From: Rhizobium sp. Leaf262
Lineage (GTDB): Bacteria; Pseudomonadota; Alphaproteobacteria; Rhizobiales; Rhizobiaceae
DNA length: 64,000 bases
Assembly (NCBI RefSeq): GCF_001422245.1
Contig: NZ_LMMM01000012.1
Span: 62,613-126,612, forward strand
Reading direction: 5' to 3'
A program made the position numbers and the translations under genes. Under the pieces are notes generated by a model. The model searched no databases and was not told the DNA's origin. It worked only from the letters and a program-made list of their open reading frames with translations. The first letter of the stretch is position 1. Each line of letters opens with the position of its first letter. Positions 1-9,952 of the stretch are shown here, piece after piece.

Positions 1-1
1 G

Positions 2-82
2 TGGTCCGGCACTGAAGTCAAGCTCGACGGCGAAGACCTTCTGATCATGAAGGAATCCGACATCATGGGCGTTATCGGCTGA
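2..82 (+). CDS. groES: Co-chaperonin GroES, 3' end only
   Basis: This is the last 26 codons of a gene that begins before the window. The translated tail runs WSGTEVKLDGEDLLIMKES and ends DIMGVIG before TGA at 80-82, the typical GroES C-terminus (mobile-loop ring protein that caps GroEL). The stop lies 63 bases before the groEL ATG, the usual groESL operon layout. The promoter and any CIRCE element would lie upstream, outside the window. Confidence 0.93.
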   Translation, partial: WSGTEVKLDGEDLLIMKESDIMGVIG

Positions 83-127
83 TTTAGCCGGTTTTCTCAT
101 CCTTACATGACAACCAATGGGCAATGA

Positions 128-1780
<1,653 letters not shown>

Positions 1781-1804
1781 GAAGTCGATATCCTTTGGAA
1801 TACG

Positions 1805-1834
1805 AAAGGCGGTCCTCACGGGCCGCCTTTTTTC
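1805..1834 (+). terminator. Rho-independent terminator of groESL
   Basis: AAAGGCGG and CCGCCTTT form a stem around a short GC-rich loop, followed by a run of T on the plus strand, 24 bases after the groEL stop. Confidence 0.9.
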
Positions 1835-1910
1835 ATTGTGACGATTTTGGAGACGCTATATCGTCAAACGAGCGCAGAACAGACTACGCAACCAAAGAGA
1901 CGGAGGTTAA

Positions 1911-2660
1911 GTGTCAAACATAGAAGCGGAGCCAGTGGCAGCACGTACGAAAATCCCATCGTCTCTCTTTTATAAACGACTGTCCCTTCTGGTCGCTGCG
2001 GTGCTGATGTTTGCTGCAGGATCATGCGCTTACGACGTCAGCAGCCTGCCTGCTCCCATACCATTTAACACTATTAGTTTTCTAACCGCCCTACTGTATT
2101 CCGCCGTCTTCAGCTTCCAATCGATAGCCGTAATGAATGGCCTGATATATTTTGGCAGGATCTTCAACTCTCCACCCGTCGATCACGAAAATCGAAAATG
2201 GGACTTCCCAGGCTGGGTTTTGAAAAACCCTTACGCTGCCGTCATTATCGGCCCGCTTGTGTTTATCTCACCGTTCCTTCTTATCTTCGGCCTCTCCGGT
2301 ATCGTTTTCTTGTTAGCTGTCGGAATTACGCTTTATGTAACGCCCAGACTGCTGGCCAATGGACCCGTTGGATATGTGCTGTTTCTGGCGATATGGCTGG
2401 CTGGCGGATGGGCAGTTTCCATGCTCCTCTCCAACACTCACAAGACAACGGCTTGCGAGGCCGATAAGACGGTGCCGCTTCGCTCCGGCACGACAGTGCC
2501 GTGCGATGCGTATACCTTCATCGAAAAGGCTGAAGGTTTGCTCCTCTCACATGGGCAATCATCCACCTTCGTCCCACTGAAGGACCTCGCGCCCTATGAG
2601 ATCGAGGCGCTAGGGCCTGGAAGTCGGTTGATCCGAACTGGAGTCAGCCTATACGAGTGA
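1911..2660 (+). CDS. Unknown integral membrane protein
   Basis: I do not recognise this 249-residue protein. It starts at GTG 1911 with a good CGGAGG at 1901-1906. Four or five hydrophobic stretches are visible: residues about 22-40, 48-78, 104-140 and 150-172. The last 75 residues (after MLLSNTHKT) are soluble and include two cysteines (ACEADK and VPCDAY) that could form a periplasmic disulfide. Isolated T-rich codons and a GTG start set it apart from groEL. It stands alone between the groEL terminator and the doxX-like gene, so context gives no function. Confidence 0.75.
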   Translation: MSNIEAEPVAARTKIPSSLFYKRLSLLVAAVLMFAAGSCAYDVSSLPAPIPFNTISFLTALLYSAVFSFQSIAVMNGLIYFGRIFNSPPVDHENRKWDFPGWVLKNPYAAVIIGPLVFISPFLLIFGLSGIVFLLAVGITLYVTPRLLANGPVGYVLFLAIWLAGGWAVSMLLSNTHKTTACEADKTVPLRSGTTVPCDAYTFIEKAEGLLLSHGQSSTFVPLKDLAPYEIEALGPGSRLIRTGVSLYE

Positions 2661-2792
2661 TCAAAAGCGGGGCTCCACTGTCTTCAAATAGTGAACAAAT
2701 AGTCTCCACTTGTTCATCTGTTCGGGAGTGACAATTTGGCGCATATGGTTGGCATCAATTCATGCCCACGGGCACCATCCTTGGAGACTTCC

Positions 2793-3239
2793 ATGTCTAG
2801 CAGCCAGAACGCACTCGTGCTTGTTGCACGCATCCTTCTTTCCTTCATCTTCATCCTGTCCGGCTTCGGCAAGCTGACCGATCCTGCCGGTACGGCTGGC
2901 ATGATCACCGGCGCTGGCCTTCCTGCCGCAACCGCTCTTGCCTATCTCGCTGGCGCGTTTGAACTCGTCACCGGCCTTGCAGTGCTGGTCGGTTTCCAAA
3001 CCCGCATCGCTGCTTGGGCGCTCGCTGTATTCTGCGTGTTCACCGGCCTCGTCTTCCACAGCGGCACGGTTGCCGTTCCCGGCTGGCCTGATGCGGCCCT
3101 GGGCTGGATCAACACGCTGAACGGCATCATGCTGATGAAGAACATCACGCTGGCCGGTGCCTACATCTTGCTCGCAACGTTTGGCGCCGGTGCCTACTCG
3201 CTGGACGCCCGCCGTGGCCTCAGCCTTGCCCGCGCATAA
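2793..3239 (+). CDS. DoxX-family membrane protein
   Basis: A 148-residue protein with four hydrophobic helices, matching the DoxX/DoxD-like family (inner-membrane proteins of uncertain role, linked in some bacteria to redox or thiol stress). The conserved opening LLSFIFILSGFGKLTDP is near residues 13-29. ATG 2793 is preferred over an upstream in-frame ATG at 2736 because the family normally begins just before the first helix and GGAGA lies about 6 bases before it. It ends at a bidirectional terminator shared with hisG. Confidence 0.85.
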   Translation: MSSSQNALVLVARILLSFIFILSGFGKLTDPAGTAGMITGAGLPAATALAYLAGAFELVTGLAVLVGFQTRIAAWALAVFCVFTGLVFHSGTVAVPGWPDAALGWINTLNGIMLMKNITLAGAYILLATFGAGAYSLDARRGLSLARA

Positions 3240-3258
3240 GCTGATCCAACCTTCATAG

Positions 3259-3292
3259 AAAAAGCCGCTGGAAGCGATCCGGCGGCTTTTTT
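3259..3292. terminator. Bidirectional terminator between doxX-like gene and hisG
   Basis: AAAAGCCGC pairs with GCGGCTTTT, with A-runs on the left and T-runs on the right, so it can stop the doxX-like transcript (plus) and the hisG transcript (minus, stop at 3312). Confidence 0.85.
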
Positions 3293-3311
3293 CGTTGTTA
3301 TATCGCAGTCT

Positions 3312-4007
3312 CTAAACGGCAGACTTCAGCCGGGAAACAATATCGCTCACCACCGCGTCACTCTCATGCTCCGGCTTTCGGGCCCGCACGAAGCAGGCTT
3401 CGGACCGCAGGATGATGCCATCGGTCAGGATTTTCAGGTGGTTTGCCTTCAGCGTCGAACCGGTGGAGGTGATATCGACGATGATATCCGCCTGCCCCGC
3501 TGCCGGTGCGCCTTCGGTCGCGCCGAGACTTTCCACGATGCGGTAAAGCTGAATGCCGTGCTGGCGCGAGAAGAACTGCTGTGTCAGCCGCCAGTATTTG
3601 GTGGCGATGGCGAGGCGGCGGCCATGGCGGGCGCGGAATTCGGAGGCGACATCGCCAAGATCGGCCATGCTGTCCACATCGAGCCATATCTCCGGCACGG
3701 CAACCACGACATCGGCATGGCCGAAACCGAGGCGGGCGCAGAATTCGACGCGGTTTTCGACATCGCTTAAATCTTCGCGCACCAGGTCTTCGCCGGTGAC
3801 GCCGAAATCCACGGTGCCATTGCCGATTTCTCGTGCAATTTCGGAGGCCGAGAGATAGGCGATTTCGATATCGTCACGGCCTTCGACGCGACCGCGATAG
3901 GAGCGGTCATTGCCGATGGCGAGAACCTTGAGGCCTGCGCGCTCCAGAATGGCGGAGGCGTCTTCCTTCATGCGGCCCTTGGAGGGCAAAGCGATGGTGA
4001 TGGTCAT
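3312..4007 (-). CDS. hisG: ATP phosphoribosyltransferase catalytic subunit (short form)
   Basis: First enzyme of histidine synthesis, joining ATP and PRPP. At 231 residues it is the short form (HisG-S), which lacks the C-terminal regulatory domain and needs HisZ. The opening [13 protein letters not shown] and the PRPP-binding loop [10 protein letters not shown] (residues about 177-186) are clear. The ATG overlaps the hisZ stop by four bases (4004-4007), so the two are translationally coupled. A shared terminator follows at 3259-3292. Confidence 0.95.
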   Translation of the reverse strand: MTITIALPSKGRMKEDASAILERAGLKVLAIGNDRSYRGRVEGRDDIEIAYLSASEIAREIGNGTVDFGVTGEDLVREDLSDVENRVEFCARLGFGHADVVVAVPEIWLDVDSMADLGDVASEFRARHGRRLAIATKYWRLTQQFFSRQHGIQLYRIVESLGATEGAPAAGQADIIVDITSTGSTLKANHLKILTDGIILRSEACFVRARKPEHESDAVVSDIVSRLKSAV

Positions 4008-5125
4008 GCCGTGGCCCTCATGGCTTCGATGCGATCCAGCCAGAGCGAGAAACCGACCGCCGGTATTTTGTCCTTTGCGCCGAGCAGCGTCATCAGCCGG
4101 TCAAACCGACCGCCGCCAGCCAGAACGGCGCTTTCGCCTTCCACGCTGACTTCGAAAACGAGGCCGGTGTAATAATCCAGCGGGCGCCCGAAGGCCGCAC
4201 CATAGGTGATCTTTTCAAGATCGAGACCGCCATTGGCCAGTGCTGCCACGCGGGCATCGAAAGCAGACGAGGCAGCATCCAGTTTCAGCTTTGCCTTATC
4301 GGCAAAGTCGGACAGCGTCTGCGATGCCTGCGACAGCGGCGCTTGCAGGGACAGGAACTGCTTCAACAACTCAAAACTTTCATCCGGCAGGCGCGTGGCG
4401 GCAAGCGCCAGTTTTTCACGCAGACGCCGGGCGATTTCCTGCGGCGCGCGGCTGGCATTGGTGGAGTAGCCTGTATCCTGCATAACGCTATCGATATAGT
4501 CGACCAACACCTTTTCCTCGCCGGTGGCGAGCAGTCCCGCCACGCGTGCATCGAGCCCGGTCATAGGCTTGGGGCTGACGAGGCTTTGCAGCAGCGTATC
4601 CAGTTGCACGGTGTCGCCAAAGGCCTGCACCAGCCGCTTCTGCCAGCCTTGCGGCAAGCCGAGCGCAGCGACGACTGCCTCGAACACCTGCTGATCGCCC
4701 AACGTGATCGTCAGCTTGCGGCCCGGCAGCAGGCGCTTCAATATCCCGGTCGCATCGCTGATGGCGCGGGCGTCGGCGCTGGCGATATCCGTATCGCCCA
4801 AATCCTCTATGCCTGCCTGATAAAACTCGCTCGATCCGTCCCGACGCTGGCGGAAAACCTCGCCCAGATAGGAATAGCGCTTCGGCGTACCGGTTGCGGT
4901 TTCGATATGGCGCAGACAAACGGGAATGGTGAATTCCGGGCGCAGACACAGGCTCTCGCCCGTTTCGCTCTCCGTCATGAAAATCCGTCGGCGCAGGTCT
5001 TCCCCGGCCATATCCAGAAACGGTTCGGCGGGCTGGATGACAGGCGTATTGACACGCGCCGTCTTTCGGGCGGCGAATTCATCCAGAAGCTCTGCGGAAA
5101 AGTCTGGCATATCGATCAGAGGCAT
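4004..5125 (-). CDS. hisZ: ATP phosphoribosyltransferase regulatory subunit HisZ
   Basis: A 373-residue histidyl-tRNA-synthetase paralogue that binds short HisG and gives it activity and histidine feedback. It keeps the class II synthetase fold: the motif-2-like stretch [16 protein letters not shown] near residue 90 and [12 protein letters not shown] near 315. I chose ATG at 5125 ([10 protein letters not shown]) because AGGAGA lies just upstream and the longer frame would run into the repeat at 5155-5308. It overlaps hisG by four bases and lies about 200 bases after hisS. Confidence 0.93.
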   Translation of the reverse strand: MPLIDMPDFSAELLDEFAARKTARVNTPVIQPAEPFLDMAGEDLRRRIFMTESETGESLCLRPEFTIPVCLRHIETATGTPKRYSYLGEVFRQRRDGSSEFYQAGIEDLGDTDIASADARAISDATGILKRLLPGRKLTITLGDQQVFEAVVAALGLPQGWQKRLVQAFGDTVQLDTLLQSLVSPKPMTGLDARVAGLLATGEEKVLVDYIDSVMQDTGYSTNASRAPQEIARRLREKLALAATRLPDESFELLKQFLSLQAPLSQASQTLSDFADKAKLKLDAASSAFDARVAALANGGLDLEKITYGAAFGRPLDYYTGLVFEVSVEGESAVLAGGGRFDRLMTLLGAKDKIPAVGFSLWLDRIEAMRATA

Positions 5126-5154
5126 GGACGATCTCCTGCGTAGAGTGCGGGATA

Positions 5155-5308
5155 CCCCCCTCTGCCCTGCCGGGCATCTCCCCCGCAAGGAGGGAGATCA
5201 GCAAGACGTAAGCTCCTTGCCCATTCCGCCGCGTTAAAGATGGCCGAGACGGTGCTACGATTCGATCTCCCCACCTGTGGGGGAGATGCCCGGCAGGGCA
5301 GAGAGGGG
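5155..5308. repeat. Palindromic intergenic element, copy 1 (RIME-like)
   Basis: A 154-bp element bounded by CCCCCCTCTGCCCTGCCGGG on the left and its near-complement on the right. It lies between hisS and hisZ. Relative to the other two copies it carries paired changes: TGCCCTGCCGGGCA in both arms instead of TGTCCTGCCGGACA, so pairing is kept. The middle of about 70 bases is less conserved. The architecture fits Rhizobium intergenic mosaic elements; the name is inference. Confidence 0.8.
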
Positions 5309-5329
5309 CTGCTGGCTGGGCTCATCGGT

Positions 5330-6856
5330 TTAGTTGCTCTCTGCCCGGCGGCGATCCTCGGCCTGTGCTGCCAGAATCTCTTTCACCTTGGCGACCAGTT
5401 CCGCTTCCGGCACCGTTTCCTGCGCCACGCGGGCCTCGCGCCATGCGGCGTTGTCCTCGATCTCGCCGGACAGACGCTTGCCCTCGATCAGGTCCTTGAT
5501 CTGCACGACGCCCTCGGCACGTTCATCGCCGCCCTGAATGATGGCGATGGGGGCACCCATGCGGTCGGCATATTTCAGCTGGTTGCCGAACTTCTTCCAG
5601 TTGCCCTGATACATCTCGGCACGAATGCCTTCCTTGCGCAGCGCCTGCGTGAAGCGCTGGTAGCGCCCCATACTCTCCACATCACCATCCATGACGGTGA
5701 CGAGAACCGGCGCGAGCGGCTTGACCTGACCGAGCTTGCCAAGGTTCTTCAGCGCCGTCATCAGACGCGAAACACCGATTGAAAAGCCGGTTGCCGGAAC
5801 CGGCTGGCCCATGAAACGCGACACCAGACCATCATAACGGCCACCGCCGCCGACAGACCCGAAGACGACCTTTTCGCCCTTTTCGTTGGTGACATCGAAG
5901 GTGAGTTCGGCTTCGTAGACCGGCCCGGTGTAGTATTCGAGGCCACGGACGACGGATGGGTCGATCAAAACACGATCTTCGCTATATCCTGCAGCAGCGA
6001 ACAGCTGGGCCATCGTCCGCAACTCTTCACAACCTTCATAACCAATAGGTTTCGATGTGAATTGCATTGCCAACTTGTTGGCCGTCGAAAGATTATCCGC
6101 ATCTTTTCCATTCAGAAATGCGATAACAATGTCGATCTCTGCATCAGAAAGGTTCACACCCTTGGTGAAATCGCCGGACTCGTCTTTACGTCCCGGACCA
6201 AGCAACAGCGTCACACCCTCAACACCGAACTTATCGAGCTTGTCGATGGCACGCAGCACGTTCAAACGACGCCCTGCATTCTCCTCACCACCAAGTCCGA
6301 TGGCTTCCATGACGCCATCCAGAACCTTGCGGTTGTTCACGCGGATCACATAATCGCCGCGCTTGATGCCCAAAGCTTCTAGCGTATCCGCCATCATCAT
6401 GCACATTTCGGCATCGGCCTGCACGCCCGGTGCGCCGACGCTGTCGGCATCGAACTGCATGAACTGGCGGAAGCGGCCGGGGCCGGGCTTTTCGTTGCGG
6501 AAGACATAGCCGGCGCGGTAGGTGCGGAAGGGCAGTTGGATTTCGTTGAAGTTCTCAGCGACATGGCGCGCGAGCGGTGCGGTGAGATCGTAGCGCAGGC
6601 TCATCCACTGGTTGTCATCATCCGTCAGCGAAAACACGCCTTCGTTGGGGCGGTCGCTATCGGGCAGGAATTTGCCGAGCGCATCGGTATATTCGAACAG
6701 CGGCGTCTCGATGGGATCGAAGCCGTAGAGTTCGTAGACGCCACGGATTTTCTCGATCATCTCATTGGTGGCATGGATATCGGCGCTCGAGCGATCCACG
6801 AAGCCGCGCGGCAGGCGGGCTTTCAGTTTCTGAGGCTTTTTTGCTTTTTCGCTCAT
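5330..6856 (-). CDS. hisS: Histidyl-tRNA synthetase
   Basis: Charges tRNA-His. It is 508 residues long with class II signatures: motif 2 ([14 protein letters not shown], residues about 128-141), the histidine motif RGLEYYTG near 308, and motif 3 (GFSIGVSRL) near 370. ATG 6856 ([10 protein letters not shown]) is preferred to a TTG at 6886. First gene of hisS-hisZ-hisG on the minus strand; its paralogue HisZ lies directly downstream. The gene for its substrate, an unusual tRNA-His, is at 35774-35850. Confidence 0.95.
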   Translation of the reverse strand: MSEKAKKPQKLKARLPRGFVDRSSADIHATNEMIEKIRGVYELYGFDPIETPLFEYTDALGKFLPDSDRPNEGVFSLTDDDNQWMSLRYDLTAPLARHVAENFNEIQLPFRTYRAGYVFRNEKPGPGRFRQFMQFDADSVGAPGVQADAEMCMMMADTLEALGIKRGDYVIRVNNRKVLDGVMEAIGLGGEENAGRRLNVLRAIDKLDKFGVEGVTLLLGPGRKDESGDFTKGVNLSDAEIDIVIAFLNGKDADNLSTANKLAMQFTSKPIGYEGCEELRTMAQLFAAAGYSEDRVLIDPSVVRGLEYYTGPVYEAELTFDVTNEKGEKVVFGSVGGGGRYDGLVSRFMGQPVPATGFSIGVSRLMTALKNLGKLGQVKPLAPVLVTVMDGDVESMGRYQRFTQALRKEGIRAEMYQGNWKKFGNQLKYADRMGAPIAIIQGGDERAEGVVQIKDLIEGKRLSGEIEDNAAWREARVAQETVPEAELVAKVKEILAAQAEDRRRAESN

Positions 6857-6970
6857 GATGCCGGTCCAATTATCTCTTGAAATCAAGCCGGTGTATTAGA
6901 GGATGAAGCCCTGTGCGGCAAGGGCGTGGCCGATGGGAATTGCTGGCAAAGTCACGGTCGCCATGCTAAA

Positions 6971-6988
6971 TGGGATACACGCATCCCA
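6971..6988. promoter_or_regulatory. Inverted repeat, likely operator of the toxin-antitoxin pair
   Basis: TGGGAT-ACACGC-ATCCCA, 25 bases before the antitoxin ATG and just after an AT-rich GCTAAAT (6964-6970) that could be a -10 box. RelB/ribbon-helix-helix antitoxins usually bind such repeats to repress their own operon; binding here is inference. Confidence 0.5.
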
Positions 6989-7012
6989 CTCGACTTTCGG
7001 GAGAAAAGAACC

Positions 7013-7240
7013 ATGAGCAAACAGACCGCCATCCGCCTGCCGGATGAAACCTATGAGCGCCTGAAAGCGCTTTCCGAGCGCACGGGCCGGACATCCGCCT
7101 ATTACATCCGCGAGGCGATTGAAAAGCATATCGAGGATATGGAGGATTTGTATCTGGCTGAAGAGGCGACGCGGCGCATTCAGCGCGGTGAATCAAAGGT
7201 TGTAAGCGCCGAGGAGTTCTGGCGTGATCTGGACAATTGA
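7013..7240 (+). CDS. Ribbon-helix-helix antitoxin (RelB/DinJ-like)
   Basis: A 75-residue protein beginning MSKQTAIRLPDETYERLKAL, a typical ribbon-helix-helix DNA-binding start (beta strand QTAIRLP followed by two helices). The C-terminal half (DLYLAEEATRRIQRGE, then EEFWRDLDN) is the kind of acidic tail that wraps a RelE toxin. GGGAGAAAAGA precedes the ATG at 7013. It overlaps the toxin gene by 17 bases. Role: neutralises the toxin and probably represses the operon through the repeat at 6971-6988. Confidence 0.88.
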   Translation: MSKQTAIRLPDETYERLKALSERTGRTSAYYIREAIEKHIEDMEDLYLAEEATRRIQRGESKVVSAEEFWRDLDN

Positions 7241-7493
7241 GTACGATATTCTTGTCCAGAAACAGATCAAGAAACTTGATCCGCAAGCTCGAAATCGCAT
7301 TCGTTCTTTTCTGCAAGAGCGACTGGCGCAACTCGATAATCCCCGCAAGATAGGTGAAGCGCTGAAAGGCTCCGAACTGGGCAATTACTGGCGCTACCGC
7401 GTGGGCGACTACCGCATCCTCTGCGACATTCAGGACCACAAGCTTGTGGTACTCGTCATCGAAATCGGCCACCGCCGGGAAATCTACCGCTGA
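7224..7493 (+). CDS. RelE/ParE-superfamily toxin
   Basis: An 89-residue protein with GTG start (7224) inside the antitoxin gene. It has the RelE layout: VQKQIKKLDPQARNRI helix region, then WRYRVGDYRILCDI and a final VVLVIEIGHRREIYR. The basic and aromatic residues R in WRYRVGDYR and the terminal RREIYR match the residues RelE enzymes use for ribosome-dependent mRNA cleavage. ParE-type gyrase poisons have the same fold, but GDYRIL and HRREIY favour RelE. Three bases separate its stop from the next gene. Confidence 0.88.
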   Translation: MIWTIEYDILVQKQIKKLDPQARNRIRSFLQERLAQLDNPRKIGEALKGSELGNYWRYRVGDYRILCDIQDHKLVVLVIEIGHRREIYR

Positions 7494-7496
7494 ATC

Positions 7497-8258
7497 ATGA
7501 TCCTCGAAGCCATCAATTACGCCGCGACCTATGCCAAGACGCCGACGGAATTTCGGCCTTATGTTCGTTACTCCGTCAATCTCTGGGCGCGGGCGAACCG
7601 TTGCAAACAAGCATGGGCGGAGCATGAGGAGAATAGCCGCAATTTCATTCTGGCTTCCGCTGCGAAACTTAAACATCGCCGCACGGCAGTCGTGCTTGGT
7701 TCCGGCCTCCTGCGGGACGTGCCGCTCAAGCAACTGGCTGCGGCTTTTGATACCGTCGTGCTGGTCGATCTGGTGCATCTGGCCAGCGTGCGCGCGGGAC
7801 TTTGGCGCCATGCCAAAAGCGTCGTCCTCAATTATCGCGATCTCTCGGGTTTCGATGCCTTGCAAGCGGGTAAAGAACCGGAGCCTTTGAGTTTTCTGCG
7901 TCAGGTACCTTATCTTGATCTCGTCATTTCCGCCAATCTGTTGTCGCAGATCGGAACGGGCGTGCAGAACCGTCTTGAGAAAGAGAATGCAAACACCATG
8001 TCGGATGATACCCTGCCCCGGCTTATCCAGGCCCATATCGATGGCCTTTCCGGCCTGCCCTGCAAGGCCTGCCTTCTCACCGATACCGGCTTCGAGGTGA
8101 TCGATAAGAACGGCGGGCTACAGCAGCAGGAAGACCTCTTGTATGGCGTGTCGGTGCCAAGCATCGCACGCGAATGGAACTGGCCGGTCGTGCCCTTTGG
8201 CGAGGAAAGCCGGGATTATCAGATCATTCATAAGGTGATTGCCAGCGAAATGACATGA
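7497..8258 (+). CDS. Unknown protein with Rossmann/methyltransferase-like core
   Basis: I do not know this 253-residue protein. Residues about 63-70 read VVLGSGLL and about 86-92 VVLVDLV, the glycine loop and acidic strand end expected of a Rossmann fold such as SAM-dependent methyltransferases, but no catalytic motif is recognisable. A further strand LDLVISANLLSQIG near residue 140 fits the motif-IV position of methyltransferases. Its ATG lies three bases after the toxin stop, so it is probably transcribed with the toxin-antitoxin pair. It may be an older resident gene behind which the pair was inserted. Confidence 0.7.
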   Translation: MILEAINYAATYAKTPTEFRPYVRYSVNLWARANRCKQAWAEHEENSRNFILASAAKLKHRRTAVVLGSGLLRDVPLKQLAAAFDTVVLVDLVHLASVRAGLWRHAKSVVLNYRDLSGFDALQAGKEPEPLSFLRQVPYLDLVISANLLSQIGTGVQNRLEKENANTMSDDTLPRLIQAHIDGLSGLPCKACLLTDTGFEVIDKNGGLQQQEDLLYGVSVPSIAREWNWPVVPFGEESRDYQIIHKVIASEMT

Positions 8259-8302
8259 ATATCAGGTCAATCGAACGCACCGTCACACAGGAAGGATAAT
8301 CC

Positions 8303-8674
8303 ATGTCTGTCAAAACCATTTCCCTCGTGCTAGCACTCGGCGCCGCTTTCATGATGCCAGCTTACGCTCAAGACGGCGGACATGCGGGCCACACCATGTC
8401 CAAGGGGACGCCATCCAAAAACGCCTCGACACAGGCCTTCATGGAAGCCAGCAAAAAGATGCATGAGGATATGTCGGCGGAGTACACAGGCGATGCCGAT
8501 GTTGATTTCGTGCGCGGCATGATCCCGCATCATCAAGGCGCTATCGATATGGCCAAGGTGGAATTGCAATATGGCAAGGACCCGGAAATCCGCAAACTGG
8601 CGCAAGAGGTCATCAAAGCGCAGGAAGCGGAAATTGCCATGATGAAAGAATGGCTGAAATCAAAGGGCCACTGA
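8303..8674 (+). CDS. Secreted DUF305 protein
   Basis: A 123-residue protein with signal peptide (cleavage probably after AYA at residue 22). The mature part is rich in His and Met (GGHAGHTM) and carries the DUF305 core [20 protein letters not shown], ending in an EIAMMKEWL helix. Some family members (for example CopM-like proteins) are periplasmic metal-binding or copper-resistance proteins; a metal role here is inference from the family and the His/Met content. AGGAAGGA precedes the ATG. Confidence 0.87.
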   Translation: MSVKTISLVLALGAAFMMPAYAQDGGHAGHTMSKGTPSKNASTQAFMEASKKMHEDMSAEYTGDADVDFVRGMIPHHQGAIDMAKVELQYGKDPEIRKLAQEVIKAQEAEIAMMKEWLKSKGH

Positions 8675-8693
8675 ATAACTGCGCAGGGGCGGC

Positions 8694-9137
8694 CTATGGC
8701 TGCCTCTCCACCGTAATCGTGTAATTGGCACCCAGGCCACGGCGCGAAGCGCTGAGGACGAGGATGGGGCGGATCAGCCATTCCGTCTCTGCCTTGGGCG
8801 TCAGCAGTGCCGTGTTATTGCCCGCATCGCTGAAGAAGATTGCGTCGTCCTCGGGCTTGGCAAAATCGAAAATGGCCATGACCACGAATTCGCTTCGGCT
8901 GGCGAGGGTTACTTTCAGCTTCTCTCCGGCCTTGACCTTGAGGCGATAGACATCGCCGCGGCCCTGTCGCGTCCAGCCATTCAGCACCAGTGGGCCGGAG
9001 GCTGGCATGGTGGCGGGTTGCAGCTTTTCGCCGTCATCCAACCAGATGCCATCAACATTGCGGCCTTCGGCATGGGCGGGAGCCAACGCCGACAGGGCGA
9101 GAAGGAATACCAAAAGAATCTGGGGAAACCGGGTCAT
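8694..9137 (-). CDS. Small secreted protein of unknown function
   Basis: 147 residues with a clear signal peptide (LLVFLLALSALAPAHA, cleavage near 23). The mature part appears all-beta, with alternating strands such as VYRLKVKAGEKLKVTLASR and a final YTITVERQ, resembling a small jelly-roll or pre-peptidase C-terminal-like domain. I cannot name a family. Its ATG overlaps the tag stop by four bases (9134-9137), so it is cotranscribed with and coupled to the DNA glycosylase gene, an unexpected partner. Confidence 0.75.
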   Translation of the reverse strand: MTRFPQILLVFLLALSALAPAHAEGRNVDGIWLDDGEKLQPATMPASGPLVLNGWTRQGRGDVYRLKVKAGEKLKVTLASRSEFVVMAIFDFAKPEDDAIFFSDAGNNTALLTPKAETEWLIRPILVLSASRRGLGANYTITVERQP

Positions 9138-9772
9138 GGGCGTGAAAACTCCAGCCTTTGCGTTTCAATACGCGGGCGGCAATGGCAACCTTCAATGTGG
9201 TCGTTGACCATGCCCATGGCCTGCATGAAGGCGTAAATGGTGGTGGGGCCGACAAAGGTCCAGCCGCGCTTTTTCAGGTCTTTCGACAGGCGCGTGGACG
9301 CGGGCGTAATGGGGTTGGCGCGCAGGGTTGCGTAATCGAAGACCGGTGGACGCTCTTCCGGCTCCGGCTCGAAACCCCAGAAATAGCGGGCGAGCGAACC
9401 AAACTCATCGCGCATCTCGATGGCGCGGCGGGCATTGTTGATGGTGGACACGATCTTGCCGCGATGGCGGATGATGCCCTTGTCGGCGACGCAACGCTCG
9501 ACATCCGCCTCACCGAAGTCTGCGACCTTTTCGAAATCGAAGCCGCAGAAAGCGGCGCGAAAGGCTTCTCGCTTGCGCAGCACCATCAGCCAGGAGAGGC
9601 CGGACTGAAAGCCTTCCAAACAAATCTTTTCGAACAGACGCGTGTCGTCCTTGACCGGGTGTCCCCATTCTTCATCGTGATAGAGCGCGTAATCCGCCAG
9701 CCCCTGCTGCCAGGAACAGCGAATGAGGCCGTCTTCACCCGTCGAAAGTCCGGTTTCACTCATCGCGCCCAT
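9134..9772 (-). CDS. tag: DNA-3-methyladenine glycosylase I
   Basis: Removes 3-methyladenine from alkylated DNA. About 212 residues. The family opening RCSWQQGLADYALYHDEEWG supplies the zinc-binding Cys and His and the base-binding EEWG; the C-terminal FMQAMGMVNDHIEGC supplies the second zinc pair (His, Cys). Three ATGs lie close together (9784, 9772, 9763); GGAAAAGAG just before 9772 makes that the best choice. The C-terminus is slightly longer than the E. coli enzyme and overlaps the downstream secreted-protein gene by four bases. Confidence 0.92.
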   Translation of the reverse strand: MGAMSETGLSTGEDGLIRCSWQQGLADYALYHDEEWGHPVKDDTRLFEKICLEGFQSGLSWLMVLRKREAFRAAFCGFDFEKVADFGEADVERCVADKGIIRHRGKIVSTINNARRAIEMRDEFGSLARYFWGFEPEPEERPPVFDYATLRANPITPASTRLSKDLKKRGWTFVGPTTIYAFMQAMGMVNDHIEGCHCRPRIETQRLEFSRP

Positions 9773-9952
9773 GCTCTTTTCCATTGTCTGCCGGTGATTA
9801 CCATTGATTCACTCTGTTTCAAAACCGTGCGCTAACCTTATTAAAAGGTTTCGGCCAAATCGCGGCTTTTCATGAACGGCCATTTACCATTCGCTGTCTC
9901 GGAGGTGCGAACGTGACGGTTATGTTCCGGTGTCATGTAGAGAGTCCACCCG

